Position numbers and translations under genes: made by a program | From: Nitrospina sp. | GTDB lineage: Bacteria > Nitrospinota > Nitrospinia > Nitrospinales > VA-1 | Length of the DNA stretch: 5,543 nt | Direction: 5' to 3' | Assembly (NCBI GenBank): GCA_003545625.1 | Contig: DODH01000006.1 | Location: forward strand, 1-5,543 | Shown: piece after piece, positions 1 to 5,543 of the stretch | How the letters are laid out: each line of letters begins with the position of its first letter | How positions within the stretch are numbered: the stretch's first letter is position 1 | The notes under the pieces: model-generated | Databases searched by the model: none | Told to the model about the DNA's origin: nothing | The model's input: only the letters and a program-made list of their open reading frames with translations

Positions 1-1
1 C

Positions 2-790
2 CAGATAGGGACTGTATTGATCCTTCAGGACAGGACTGACCTGCGCCAGTTAGAGGAGTTGGCCCATCGCAACCAGAGGCTAAGAGAAATGGGAGAAATG
101 GCGGCAGGAATCGCGCATGAAATCAGGAATCCGCTGGGTAGTATAGAATTGTTCGCCTCGTTACTTAAAAAAGACCTGGAAGAAGATCCCGAAAAAGTGA
201 AACTGGTCCAGCATATCCGTGCCGGTGTGCAGAACATGGACCGAATCATATCCACTCTTCTGCTATTTGCTAAATCGTCCCAGCCATCCCGCCAGCAATG
301 CGATATCAATCTTTTATTAGCGGAATTGCTGGACGGCCTGGACGATATCAGAGTGCCGGATAATATTAAGGTTGTACGTGAGTTTGGCAATGAAGAGATG
401 CTGGCAAACGGCGACCGGGAGTTATTGCGGCAGGTTTTCCCTAATTTGATCCGTAACGCCCTTCAGGCTATGCCGGATGGAGGCGAACTGCGCTTACAAA
501 CTGAGAAAGCTTTGATACCGGTGTCCGGGTCGGAAAGTGGGAAGGGAACGCGCGAATTCATCACCGTTACTGTTACCGATACGGGTGGGGGGATTTGCGC
601 CAATGATCTTGCCAAAATCTTCAATCCCTTTTTTACCACCAAGGATAAAGGAACGGGACTGGGGTTAGCCATATCGCACAATATTATCAAAGCCCACCAG
701 GGGACGATTGAAGCCGTGAGTGAAGAGGGCAAGAGCACATCTTTCAGGGTCAAGATTCCCTGTTGGGATGAGGATTTTGATGAAAAATAA
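2..790 (+). CDS. Sensor histidine kinase, C-terminal part (5' end cut by the window)
   Basis: Cytoplasmic kinase core of a two-component system that should autophosphorylate and pass phosphate to the response regulator encoded next. The frame is open from base 2. It begins with a PAS-like end (G-T-V-L-I-L-Q-D-R-T-D-L) and continues through a short coiled linker, so the TTG at 17 is not a credible start and the gene begins outside the window. The HisKA H-box is AGIAHEIRNPLGS, with the phosphoacceptor His at 116-118. The HATPase domain shows the N-box (NLIRNALQAM, 443-472), G1 (DTGGGI, from 578), F-box (IFNPFFTTK) and G2 (GTGLGLA, 650-670), all with key residues intact. The stop at 788-790 overlaps the next gene by 11 bp, which indicates co-translation. 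The family resembles FlrB/FleS/AtoS. The flagellar role is inferred from the partner and context. The sensory input region is not visible. Confidence 0.93.
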   Translation, partial: QIGTVLILQDRTDLRQLEELAHRNQRLREMGEMAAGIAHEIRNPLGSIELFASLLKKDLEEDPEKVKLVQHIRAGVQNMDRIISTLLLFAKSSQPSRQQCDINLLLAELLDGLDDIRVPDNIKVVREFGNEEMLANGDRELLRQVFPNLIRNALQAMPDGGELRLQTEKALIPVSGSESGKGTREFITVTVTDTGGGICANDLAKIFNPFFTTKDKGTGLGLAISHNIIKAHQGTIEAVSEEGKSTSFRVKIPCWDEDFDEK

Positions 791-2150
791 CGTTTCCAAA
801 AAAATACTGATTGTTGATGACGAATCCGAAATGAGGATTGCGCTGGAAACAACCCTGAAGCGCGAGAATTATCAGCTCGTTTGCGTGGCAGACGGCAAAC
901 AGGCGCTGGACCAGTTTGAGGATCATGTATTCGACTTGGTTCTGACAGATGTGCGCATGCCGAAACTAAACGGATTGGAATTATTGCGGGCGGTCAAGGA
1001 ACGTTCACCCAAGACACCCGTGGTCATGATGACCGCTTATGGAACTATTGACAATGCGGTCGAGGCCATGAAGGAAGGGGCCTTCGATTATCTGATAAAA
1101 GGATCCGGGTTTTCTGCCGATGTGCTGGTTTCTACGGTGAAGCGTGCGTTTTTAGATCCACAAGATTATGTTCCTCCAGCCCGCCCGATGGGTTTAGTCG
1201 ACAAAACCGATTCGATCACCGCAAAAAAAATCGTGACCCAGAATGAGGAAATGAAAAAACTCCTGAAATTTGCCGAGAATGTTGCTTACAGCAAATCGAC
1301 CGTCCTCATTATGGGAGAGACCGGGACGGGAAAGGAATTATTCGCGCGTTACATCCACCAATGCAGTCCTCGCGCTGCAAAATCTTTTATGGCTGTCAAC
1401 TGCGCCGCTTTGCCCGAAGGTTTGCTGGAGTCGGAAATGTTCGGCCATGAAAAGGGATCTTTTACCGGGGCCACGGAAAATAAGGAAGGGAAGTTTCAGC
1501 AGGCACACCAAAGCTCACTTCTTTTGGATGAGATTACAGAGATGAGCCTGCCCCTGCAGGCCAAACTCCTGCGGGTTTTGCAGGAACATGAGGTGGATAA
1601 GGTGGGTGGCAAGGCCCCGATACCTGTGGATGTGCGGGTGATTGCTACGACCAACAGTAACATCCGCCGTCGAATCCAAGATCAGGAGTTCCGCGAAGAC
1701 CTGTATTACCGGTTAAATGTGATTCCCCTGAATCTGATTCCCCTGCGTGAAAGAAAGGATGACATCCCCCTTTTGGCGGAACATTTTATGAATCAGTTTT
1801 GCCAGGAAAACTCTCGCTCCCCCGTCAAGATGGATCCGGCGACCTTGGCCCTGTTGAAAAAATACAGTTGGCCCGGCAACATTCGGGAATTGGGAAACAT
1901 CATCGAACGGACATGCCTGATGTGCCAAGGCGATACCCTGCTTCCCTCACATCTGTTTTTCGATGATGAGCCTCTCTCTTCCGGCAAAAACGAAGCTACA
2001 CTCACCGGAACAATTTCTGAAATGGAAAAAGAATTGATCCTGCAAACGCTGGAAGAGTTCAGTGGTAACAAAACCAAAGCCGCTGAATCTTTGGGAATCA
2101 GCATTCGCACCTTGCGCAACAAACTCAACGAATATAACGGGGGCGGGTAG
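780..2150 (+). CDS. Sigma-54-dependent response regulator, FlrC/FleR-like
   Basis: Transcription activator of the NtrC class, 456 residues, which remodels sigma-54 RNA polymerase using ATP. The receiver (about 7-124) has acidic residues D13/D14, phosphoacceptor D57 (LTDVRMP), T85, Y104 and K107. The AAA+ domain (about 150-390) has Walker A GETGTGKE (179-186), GSFTGA (226-231, the sigma-54 contact loop), Walker B LLLDEI (247-252) and the WPGNIREL segment. The C-terminus (about 424-450) is a Fis-type helix-turn-helix with LGISIRTLRNKL. The ATG at 780 is preferred because GAGG lies 6 nt upstream and the receiver begins at once. The in-frame starts at 720 and 768 would add residues unlike the family. 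An oddity is that K107 is followed by Gly instead of the usual Pro. Pairing with the upstream kinase and a sigma-54 promoter ahead of flgC supports a role as flagellar class regulator. The exact orthologue (flrC, fleR, flgR or flbD) cannot be fixed from sequence alone. Confidence 0.95.
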   Translation: MKNNVSKKILIVDDESEMRIALETTLKRENYQLVCVADGKQALDQFEDHVFDLVLTDVRMPKLNGLELLRAVKERSPKTPVVMMTAYGTIDNAVEAMKEGAFDYLIKGSGFSADVLVSTVKRAFLDPQDYVPPARPMGLVDKTDSITAKKIVTQNEEMKKLLKFAENVAYSKSTVLIMGETGTGKELFARYIHQCSPRAAKSFMAVNCAALPEGLLESEMFGHEKGSFTGATENKEGKFQQAHQSSLLLDEITEMSLPLQAKLLRVLQEHEVDKVGGKAPIPVDVRVIATTNSNIRRRIQDQEFREDLYYRLNVIPLNLIPLRERKDDIPLLAEHFMNQFCQENSRSPVKMDPATLALLKKYSWPGNIRELGNIIERTCLMCQGDTLLPSHLFFDDEPLSSGKNEATLTGTISEMEKELILQTLEEFSGNKTKAAESLGISIRTLRNKLNEYNGGG

Positions 2151-2180
2151 AACTCGATTTATGTCCCGTTATCTATAATT

Positions 2181-2204
2181 GGGCATTTTCGGAAACGCCT
2201 TTTT
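2181..2204 (+). terminator. Candidate intrinsic terminator after the regulator gene
   Basis: About 30 bp after the regulator stop there is an imperfect hairpin. GGC (2182-2184) pairs with GCC (2197-2199), an A-C mismatch follows, then TTT pairs with AAA around a TCGG loop. It is followed directly by five T (2200-2204). The position and T-run suit a Rho-independent terminator separating the regulatory pair from the flagellar operon. The stem is short and contains a mismatch, so termination may be leaky. Confidence 0.4.
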
Positions 2205-2238
2205 CGCATCTGCAGTGCAATTTTTTCGCAAATGAGGT

Positions 2239-2277
2239 ACCGGGTTACAGTTGCATTCGCTCCCGGTGGCTCACCGG
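2239..2277. promoter_or_regulatory. ACCGG/CCGGT inverted-repeat cluster, candidate enhancer (UAS)
   Basis: A perfect 6-bp inverted repeat with a 3-bp centre, CCGGTGgctCACCGG, lies at 2263-2277. A further arm, ACCGGG (2239-2244), pairs with CCCGGT (2262-2267). The two ACCGG copies are 34 bp apart, close to three helical turns. The cluster lies about 140-180 bp upstream of the sigma-54 -24 element, a usual distance for NtrC-class enhancer sites. No T-run follows, so it is not a terminator. Binding by the adjacent regulator is an inference. Confidence 0.4.
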
Positions 2278-2313
2278 CAGGGGCCAAAATTATGACGGAT
2301 TTTACCCAGCCTG

Positions 2314-2326
2314 GGGGAATATCCCC
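2314..2326. repeat. Small palindrome GGGGA-ATA-TCCCC
   Basis: Five-base arms around a three-base centre, about 90-105 bp upstream of the sigma-54 -24 element. No T-run follows immediately. It could be a second protein-binding site in the control region or a chance palindrome. The stretch after it to about 2385 is pyrimidine-rich and then AT-rich, with no gene seen. Confidence 0.3.
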
Positions 2327-2416
2327 ACTTTGCCTCCTCTATTTTTATCCCCATAACTCTTTATAAATAAAAGGTTTTCATTGTTTCGGCCTTTCTTCCC
2401 CCCTTTCGGTTTCCTA

Positions 2417-2432
2417 TGGTATGAAACTTGCT
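2417..2432 (+). promoter_or_regulatory. Sigma-54 (RpoN) promoter of the flgC operon
   Basis: TGGTATGAAACTTGCT matches the -24/-12 consensus TGGCAC-N5-TTGCW at all the most conserved bases. GG (2418-2419) and GC (2430-2431) are separated by exactly 10 bp. Transcription should begin near 2443, giving a leader of about 60 nt before flgC. The gene just upstream encodes a sigma-54 activator, which fits direct regulation. Confidence 0.85.
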
Positions 2433-2469
2433 GTATTTAACCTAAAAAACATTGTTGGGGGTAAACGCC

Positions 2470-2496
2470 CTCTATAAAAAAACAAACTTTTTAGAG
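2470..2496 (+). promoter_or_regulatory. Leader hairpin covering the flgC ribosome binding site
   Basis: CTCTA (2470-2474) pairs with TAGAG (2492-2496). After a one-base bulge at 2475, AAAA (2476-2479) pairs with TTTT (2488-2491). The right arm contains the GAG that serves as the weak Shine-Dalgarno for flgC. The stem is AT-rich and thus weak, so regulation by it is speculative. Confidence 0.3.
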
Positions 2497-2503
2497 AATG
2501 ATT

Positions 2504-2941
2504 ATGGACTTTCTGACAAACATGAAAATCAGTGCATCGGGCTTGGCGGTTCAGCGCAAGCGAATGGAAACCATTTCCAGCAATCTGGCTAATATGGAAA
2601 CCACACGGACTCCGGAAGGAGGACCCTATCGCAGGAAAGATGTCTTGATTACCGCTTTACCTTTGGCAGATGAGTTTGGCAACACGTTTAAAAATGCGTT
2701 GGGTGACGAGTTGCGCAAGGTGCAGGTCGCGGATGTGATCGAGGACCAGGCGGAGCCCCGTTTGGTTTATAACCCGAACCACCCCGATGCCAACGATCTG
2801 GGTTATGTTGCGTTGCCTAATATTGATCAAATGACGGAAATAGTGAATATGGTCACCACGCAAAGGTCGTTTGAGGCAAATATCACTGCTCTCAATGCTT
2901 CCAAAGCCATGGCCATTCGAGCGATTGATCTGGGTCGTTAA
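2504..2941 (+). CDS. flgC: Flagellar proximal rod protein FlgC
   Basis: Structural subunit of the periplasmic flagellar rod, exported by the flagellar type III apparatus and normally assembled with FlgB, FlgF and FliE above the MS ring. The 145-residue protein has the full family layout. The N-terminal rod signature includes ISASGLAVQRKRMETISSNL and the diagnostic TTRTPEGGPYRRKDV. The central part contains YNPNHPDANDLGYVALPN. The C-terminal helix has MVTTQRSFEANITALNASK and ends AIRAIDLGR. I choose the ATG at 2504 because family members start with MDF and AGAG lies about 7 nt upstream. An in-frame ATG at 2498 would add only two residues. It is the first gene after the sigma-54 promoter. flgB, which usually precedes flgC, is absent, and no fliE follows before fliF. 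Confidence 0.96.
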   Translation: MDFLTNMKISASGLAVQRKRMETISSNLANMETTRTPEGGPYRRKDVLITALPLADEFGNTFKNALGDELRKVQVADVIEDQAEPRLVYNPNHPDANDLGYVALPNIDQMTEIVNMVTTQRSFEANITALNASKAMAIRAIDLGR

Positions 2942-2985
2942 AATAACAGGAACTAAAAATTAAAAACCTTTAAATCACAATTCTC

Positions 2986-4584
2986 ATGGAAAATTTTCTG
3001 GATTTTTTAAGACAGTTTGGCGAACGGTTTAACGAACTTTCACAGGGCAAGAAGATTGCGGCTCTGTCTCTTGTAGCTTTGGCTCTGGCATCTCTGCTGG
3101 TGATGTCCTTGTGGTTGAAGACTCCGGACTACCAGCTTCTTTATGCCAACCTTTCCACCGAGGACGCGGGAGCAATTGTCGATAAACTGAAATCCCAGAA
3201 AATTCCTTTTGAACTTTCAAACCAAGGCCGGACGATTCGCGTTGCTTCGGATCAGTTGCATGAAGTCCGCCTGCAATTGGCCGGTGAAGGGTTGCCGGAA
3301 GGTTCCGATGTTGGCCTGGAAATTTTTGATGACACTCCATTAGGAATGACGGAATTTGTGCAAAAATTGAATTTCCAAAGAGCCTTGCAGGGAGAGCTGA
3401 CTCGTACCATCAAAACTCTGGATGCGGTGGCCCAAGTCCGGATTCATCTGGTTATTCCCAAGGACAATCTGTTTCGCAAGGATAAACCCAGGGGCAAGGC
3501 TTCTGTGGTGTTGAAAATTAAATCCGGTAAAACTCTGTCGGAAACCCAGGTGCAGGGAATTGTCCATCTGGTTTCAGCCAGTGTCGGGGGCATCGATGCG
3601 CAGGATGTGGTGGTGGTCGATGTGAAGGGCAATCTGCTTTCCGGTGGCATGGAATCCTCCGTTGAAGCGATGATGTCGTCATCCAATTTCAAACATAAAA
3701 TGCGGGTAGAAAGGGAACTTCGACAAAGTATCATCAAAATGCTGGAAGACGCCTTGGGGATGGGAAAAGTGATCGCTAGAGTCTCGGTAGATTTGGATTT
3801 TGAAAAGGTGGAAAGAACCGAGGAAAGTTATGACCCGGATTCTCAGGTCATAAGAAGTGAAAACCAGATTTCTGAATCCTCTACGGGCGCTGTGCCTCCA
3901 GGAGGAATTCCAGGCGTTCAGGCTCAGGTCCCATCGGGTGAGTCTCCGGGCGGAGTTGTCGGCCAGGCTGCCAAGCGGAATAAATCGAATGCCATTACAA
4001 ATTATGAAATAAATAAGGTTGTCCGTAGGGTCTCGAAACCGGTCGGCGAGATTTCCAAAATCAGTGTCGCGGTGATGATCGATGGTTCCATAATGGGAGA
4101 CCCGCCAGCATATCAGCCGCGATCCCAGGAAGACATGGACAAGTACCTGCAAATCATCCAGTCTGCTGTGGGGTTTGATCAGGACCGGGGAGATACCATC
4201 AAGGTTGAGAACTTTCAATTTGACCGAACCGAGTTGGAAGCGCAGAAGGAAGACATTGCCAAGGCCGATCAGATTGACCTGGCCCTGGAAGTCGGAAAAC
4301 TGGTGGTGGGCCTGATATTCCTCGTTCTGTTCTTCACCCGGGTCATTCGGCCCATCATCAATTGGATGACGATGACGGTGGAAGTGATGCCGGAAGCGGA
4401 TCAACTGGGCGCAACGGAATTTGACACAGTGGATGAAGAGAAGCGCCGCCTTAGTGAAATGGCTTCCGAATCGGCTCGTGTTCGTGATTCGGTAGCGGAG
4501 TTTGTTTCTAATGATCCCAAATACACGGCCAGCGTGATCCGAAAATGGATGCGGGAAAAAGAACCTAAGGCAGCAAAAAGTTAA
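2986..4584 (+). CDS. fliF: Flagellar MS-ring protein FliF
   Basis: Inner-membrane protein that forms the MS ring, the base on which the rod, export gate and C-ring are built. It has 532 residues, near the family's usual 520-570. TM1 lies at about 26-44. The YscJ/FliF-type ring domains follow, with LLYANLSTEDAGAIVDKL and then the AQVRIHLVIPKDNLF segment. A Gly/Pro-rich loop spans about 301-325, NYEINK lies at 339-344, and TM2 at about 437-453. The cytoplasmic tail ends with NDPKYTASVIRKWM (509-522), which closely resembles the FliG-binding tail of enterobacterial FliF. The start is fixed by an in-frame TAA at 2971. No clear Shine-Dalgarno precedes it, so translation may be coupled to flgC 44 bp upstream. 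fliE, often between flgC and fliF, is missing. The region after the stop holds only a fliG remnant. Confidence 0.97.
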   Translation: MENFLDFLRQFGERFNELSQGKKIAALSLVALALASLLVMSLWLKTPDYQLLYANLSTEDAGAIVDKLKSQKIPFELSNQGRTIRVASDQLHEVRLQLAGEGLPEGSDVGLEIFDDTPLGMTEFVQKLNFQRALQGELTRTIKTLDAVAQVRIHLVIPKDNLFRKDKPRGKASVVLKIKSGKTLSETQVQGIVHLVSASVGGIDAQDVVVVDVKGNLLSGGMESSVEAMMSSSNFKHKMRVERELRQSIIKMLEDALGMGKVIARVSVDLDFEKVERTEESYDPDSQVIRSENQISESSTGAVPPGGIPGVQAQVPSGESPGGVVGQAAKRNKSNAITNYEINKVVRRVSKPVGEISKISVAVMIDGSIMGDPPAYQPRSQEDMDKYLQIIQSAVGFDQDRGDTIKVENFQFDRTELEAQKEDIAKADQIDLALEVGKLVVGLIFLVLFFTRVIRPIINWMTMTVEVMPEADQLGATEFDTVDEEKRRLSEMASESARVRDSVAEFVSNDPKYTASVIRKWMREKEPKAAKS

Positions 4585-4703
4585 AGCAAGTTGACTATGA
4601 GAATCAGTGAGCGAGAAAAACTCAGCAAAAAACTATTGCCGTGTGCAAAAAATTGGAAGAAGATAGAAGAATCATTATAGGCCAAGGAGAAGCCATTGTC
4701 TGA
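4585..4703 (+). pseudogene. fliG: fliG remnant: about 40 C-terminal codons, frameshifted
   Basis: FliG is the C-ring rotor protein that binds FliF and the stator, and it is normally encoded between fliF and fliH at about 330-340 residues. Only its extreme C-terminus is recognisable here. The frame of 4597-4620 reads MRISEREK. The frame of 4623-4700 reads QQKTIAVCKKLEEDRR and then ends IIIGQGEAIV with a TGA at 4701-4703. Joined across a one-base shift near 4618-4622, these match the family tail pattern of VRLS-x-VE, then a Q-rich helix start, then RRLxExGxxxIGxGE, as I remember it from E. coli FliG. The second frame has a TGA at 4608 and no start, so neither piece is a working gene. The stop overlaps the fliH start by 8 bp, as in intact fliG-fliH junctions. 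The N-terminal, middle and torque-helix domains are all missing. The alignment is from memory and was not computed. Confidence 0.72.
4685..4689 (+). promoter_or_regulatory. Ribosome binding site that decides the fliH TTG start
   Basis: AGGAG lies 6 nt upstream of the TTG at 4696, inside the reading frame of the fliG remnant. It is the strongest Shine-Dalgarno in the operon and supports TTG as the fliH start, since no ATG occurs in the fliH frame until well into the protein. Confidence 0.8.
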
Positions 4704-5543
4704 TTTTCGCAGTACATTCACCCAGAGTAATCTTGAACCAGAACAGGATCAGGAAAAAGAAAGCGAATCTCCACATGAGGTACGTTCTTTTGAGCTGAAT
4801 GAGCTGAATATCCAGAGTTCTTCCATTCGGCGCGGTTTCACTTATGATTCGGAAAACGCCCGGAATTTTGACCAGGCCAATGTCAAGACAGCCAAGGAAG
4901 GGGTAAAAGAACTTCTAAAGGATGCCTTGGACAAGGCAAAAAGGCAATCCATAGAAATCAAGGTCCGTGCCAAAAAAGAAGGTCACGATACCGGTTACGA
5001 GGAAGGATTCAAAAAGGGAGAAGAGGCCGCCCAAAAGGAGTTCAGTCCTTTTCTGGCAACGATAGAGGATTTGATTGCGGACTTGACCATTTTTCGCAAA
5101 AACATGTATGACAAGGTGGAGAGGGAGATGGTCGAAATGGTAGTCAGCCTCGCGAAAAAGGTCATTCATTTCGAGTTTTCCACGCGCGATGATGCAGTGC
5201 AGGAGATGATTCGCCTGGCCGTTCAATCGGTGCTGGACCGTGAGTCGATGGTCATCAAGATCAACCCTGCGGATAAAGGCTATGCGGAAAGCTTCCGCCC
5301 TGAATTGCACCATTTGTTCAGTGAAATTAAAAATATTACTTTTGAGGCGCATTCCGGGGTAGAGCGGGGTGGCTGTATTGTAGAAACTAACTTTGGCGTG
5401 GTCGATGCGCAGATCGAAAAACTGGGAGAACAGATGGACCGCATCCTCGATCTTGCGCCACCATCTCCCGAAGAGTTGGTTTCCGCGTCAAACATTCAAA
5501 AGGATTCCGAAACTGATATTGAAGAAGACGCGGGAATAGTCAA
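4696..5543 (+). CDS. fliH: Flagellar export ATPase regulator FliH (3' end cut by the window)
   Basis: Cytoplasmic stator-like protein that binds the FliI ATPase and links it to the export gate and C-ring. 282 codons are visible without a stop, starting from TTG. The N-terminus is acidic and low in complexity. A charged helical segment follows, with the FliH GxxxG repeat (Gly 96, 100, 104, 108, in EGHDTGYEEGFKKGEE). The C-terminal domain (about 135-250) has VVSLAKKVIHFE, VIKINPAD, and the hallmark ERGGCIVETNFGVVDAQIE beginning at residue 223. No Trp codon occurs in the visible part, whereas the E. coli protein uses two N-terminal Trp residues to dock. The gene overlaps the fliG remnant by 8 bp and probably belongs to the flgC operon. 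fliI would be expected next, outside the window. The end is near, judging from family length and the acidic tail. Confidence 0.93.
   Translation, partial: MSDFRSTFTQSNLEPEQDQEKESESPHEVRSFELNELNIQSSSIRRGFTYDSENARNFDQANVKTAKEGVKELLKDALDKAKRQSIEIKVRAKKEGHDTGYEEGFKKGEEAAQKEFSPFLATIEDLIADLTIFRKNMYDKVEREMVEMVVSLAKKVIHFEFSTRDDAVQEMIRLAVQSVLDRESMVIKINPADKGYAESFRPELHHLFSEIKNITFEAHSGVERGGCIVETNFGVVDAQIEKLGEQMDRILDLAPPSPEELVSASNIQKDSETDIEEDAGIV

Noticed and set aside
720..779. In-frame upstream starts (GTG 720, ATG 768) for the response regulator
   Set aside because: They add residues outside the receiver fold and deepen the overlap with the kinase. The ATG at 780 has GAGG at proper spacing and begins right before the receiver.
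17..790. TTG at 17 as the start of the histidine kinase
   Set aside because: The frame stays open to the window edge, and the codons before 17 continue a PAS-like ending, so the gene is cut rather than started here.
2151..2503. flgB or its remnant upstream of flgC
   Set aside because: No frame in this gap gives a rod signature or an FlgB-like C-terminus. The gap is occupied by promoter and repeat elements.
2498..2503. ATG at 2498 as the flgC start
   Set aside because: It leaves almost no spacing from the GAG at 2494-2496, and FlgC proteins typically begin MDF, which the ATG at 2504 gives.
3679..4404. Long antisense open frame (241 codons) opposite fliF
   Set aside because: It is rich in His, Arg and Phe in a way typical of reverse-strand shadows. 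fliF on the + strand is fully accounted for by family motifs.
4597..4680. A 27-residue ORF between fliF and fliH as an independent small gene
   Set aside because: It has no Shine-Dalgarno. Its first eight residues, plus the other frame downstream, fit the FliG tail, so it is better read as part of a frameshifted remnant.
4597..4703. Programmed -1 frameshift joining the two fliG-like pieces
   Set aside because: The A-run is only five bases followed by C, without a proper slippery heptamer, and no N-terminal FliG domain or ribosome binding site precedes it. Decay is simpler.
4915..5352. Antisense open frame opposite fliH
   Set aside because: The + strand frame has clear FliH motifs throughout. 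The antisense translation shows no recognisable domain.

Overview
The window holds a flagellar locus on the + strand. It contains a two-component pair (the 3' part of a histidine kinase and a complete sigma-54-activating response regulator), then a regulatory gap of about 350 bp, then basal-body and export genes: flgC, fliF, a decayed fliG tail, and fliH, which runs off the right edge. Protein features suggest a Gram-negative flagellated bacterium with sigma-54-controlled flagellar genes, for example a deltaproteobacterium-like, Nitrospirota-like or Nitrospinota-like lineage. Base composition is moderate, and the sequence alone does not fix the phylum.

Bases 2-790 encode the PAS edge, HisKA and HATPase domains of a kinase of the FlrB/FleS/AtoS type. 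Its end overlaps the start of the response regulator (780-2150; receiver, AAA+ and Fis-type HTH, FlrC/FleR-like). Bases 2151-2503 hold no gene. In order, they contain a candidate intrinsic terminator (2181-2204), a cluster of ACCGG/CCGGT inverted repeats (2239-2277), a second small palindrome (2314-2326), an AT-rich stretch, a well-formed sigma-54 promoter with GG-N10-GC spacing (2417-2432), and a leader whose predicted hairpin would bury the flgC ribosome binding site. The regulator therefore probably activates the operon just downstream of its own gene.

The usual order in this part of many flagellar operons is flgB-flgC-fliE-fliF-fliG-fliH. Here only flgC, fliF and fliH are intact. flgB and fliE leave no trace that I can see. 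Between fliF and fliH, about 40 codons of the FliG C-terminus can still be read, split across two frames by a one-base shift. The stop of that remnant overlaps the TTG start of fliH, as a normal fliG-fliH junction would. I read this as a deletion of nearly all of fliG that spared the tail because it carries the fliH ribosome binding site. FliF still has its FliG-binding C-terminal motif. So either FliG (and FlgB, FliE) are encoded elsewhere, or the loss is recent, or the apparatus no longer rotates. The window cannot decide among these.
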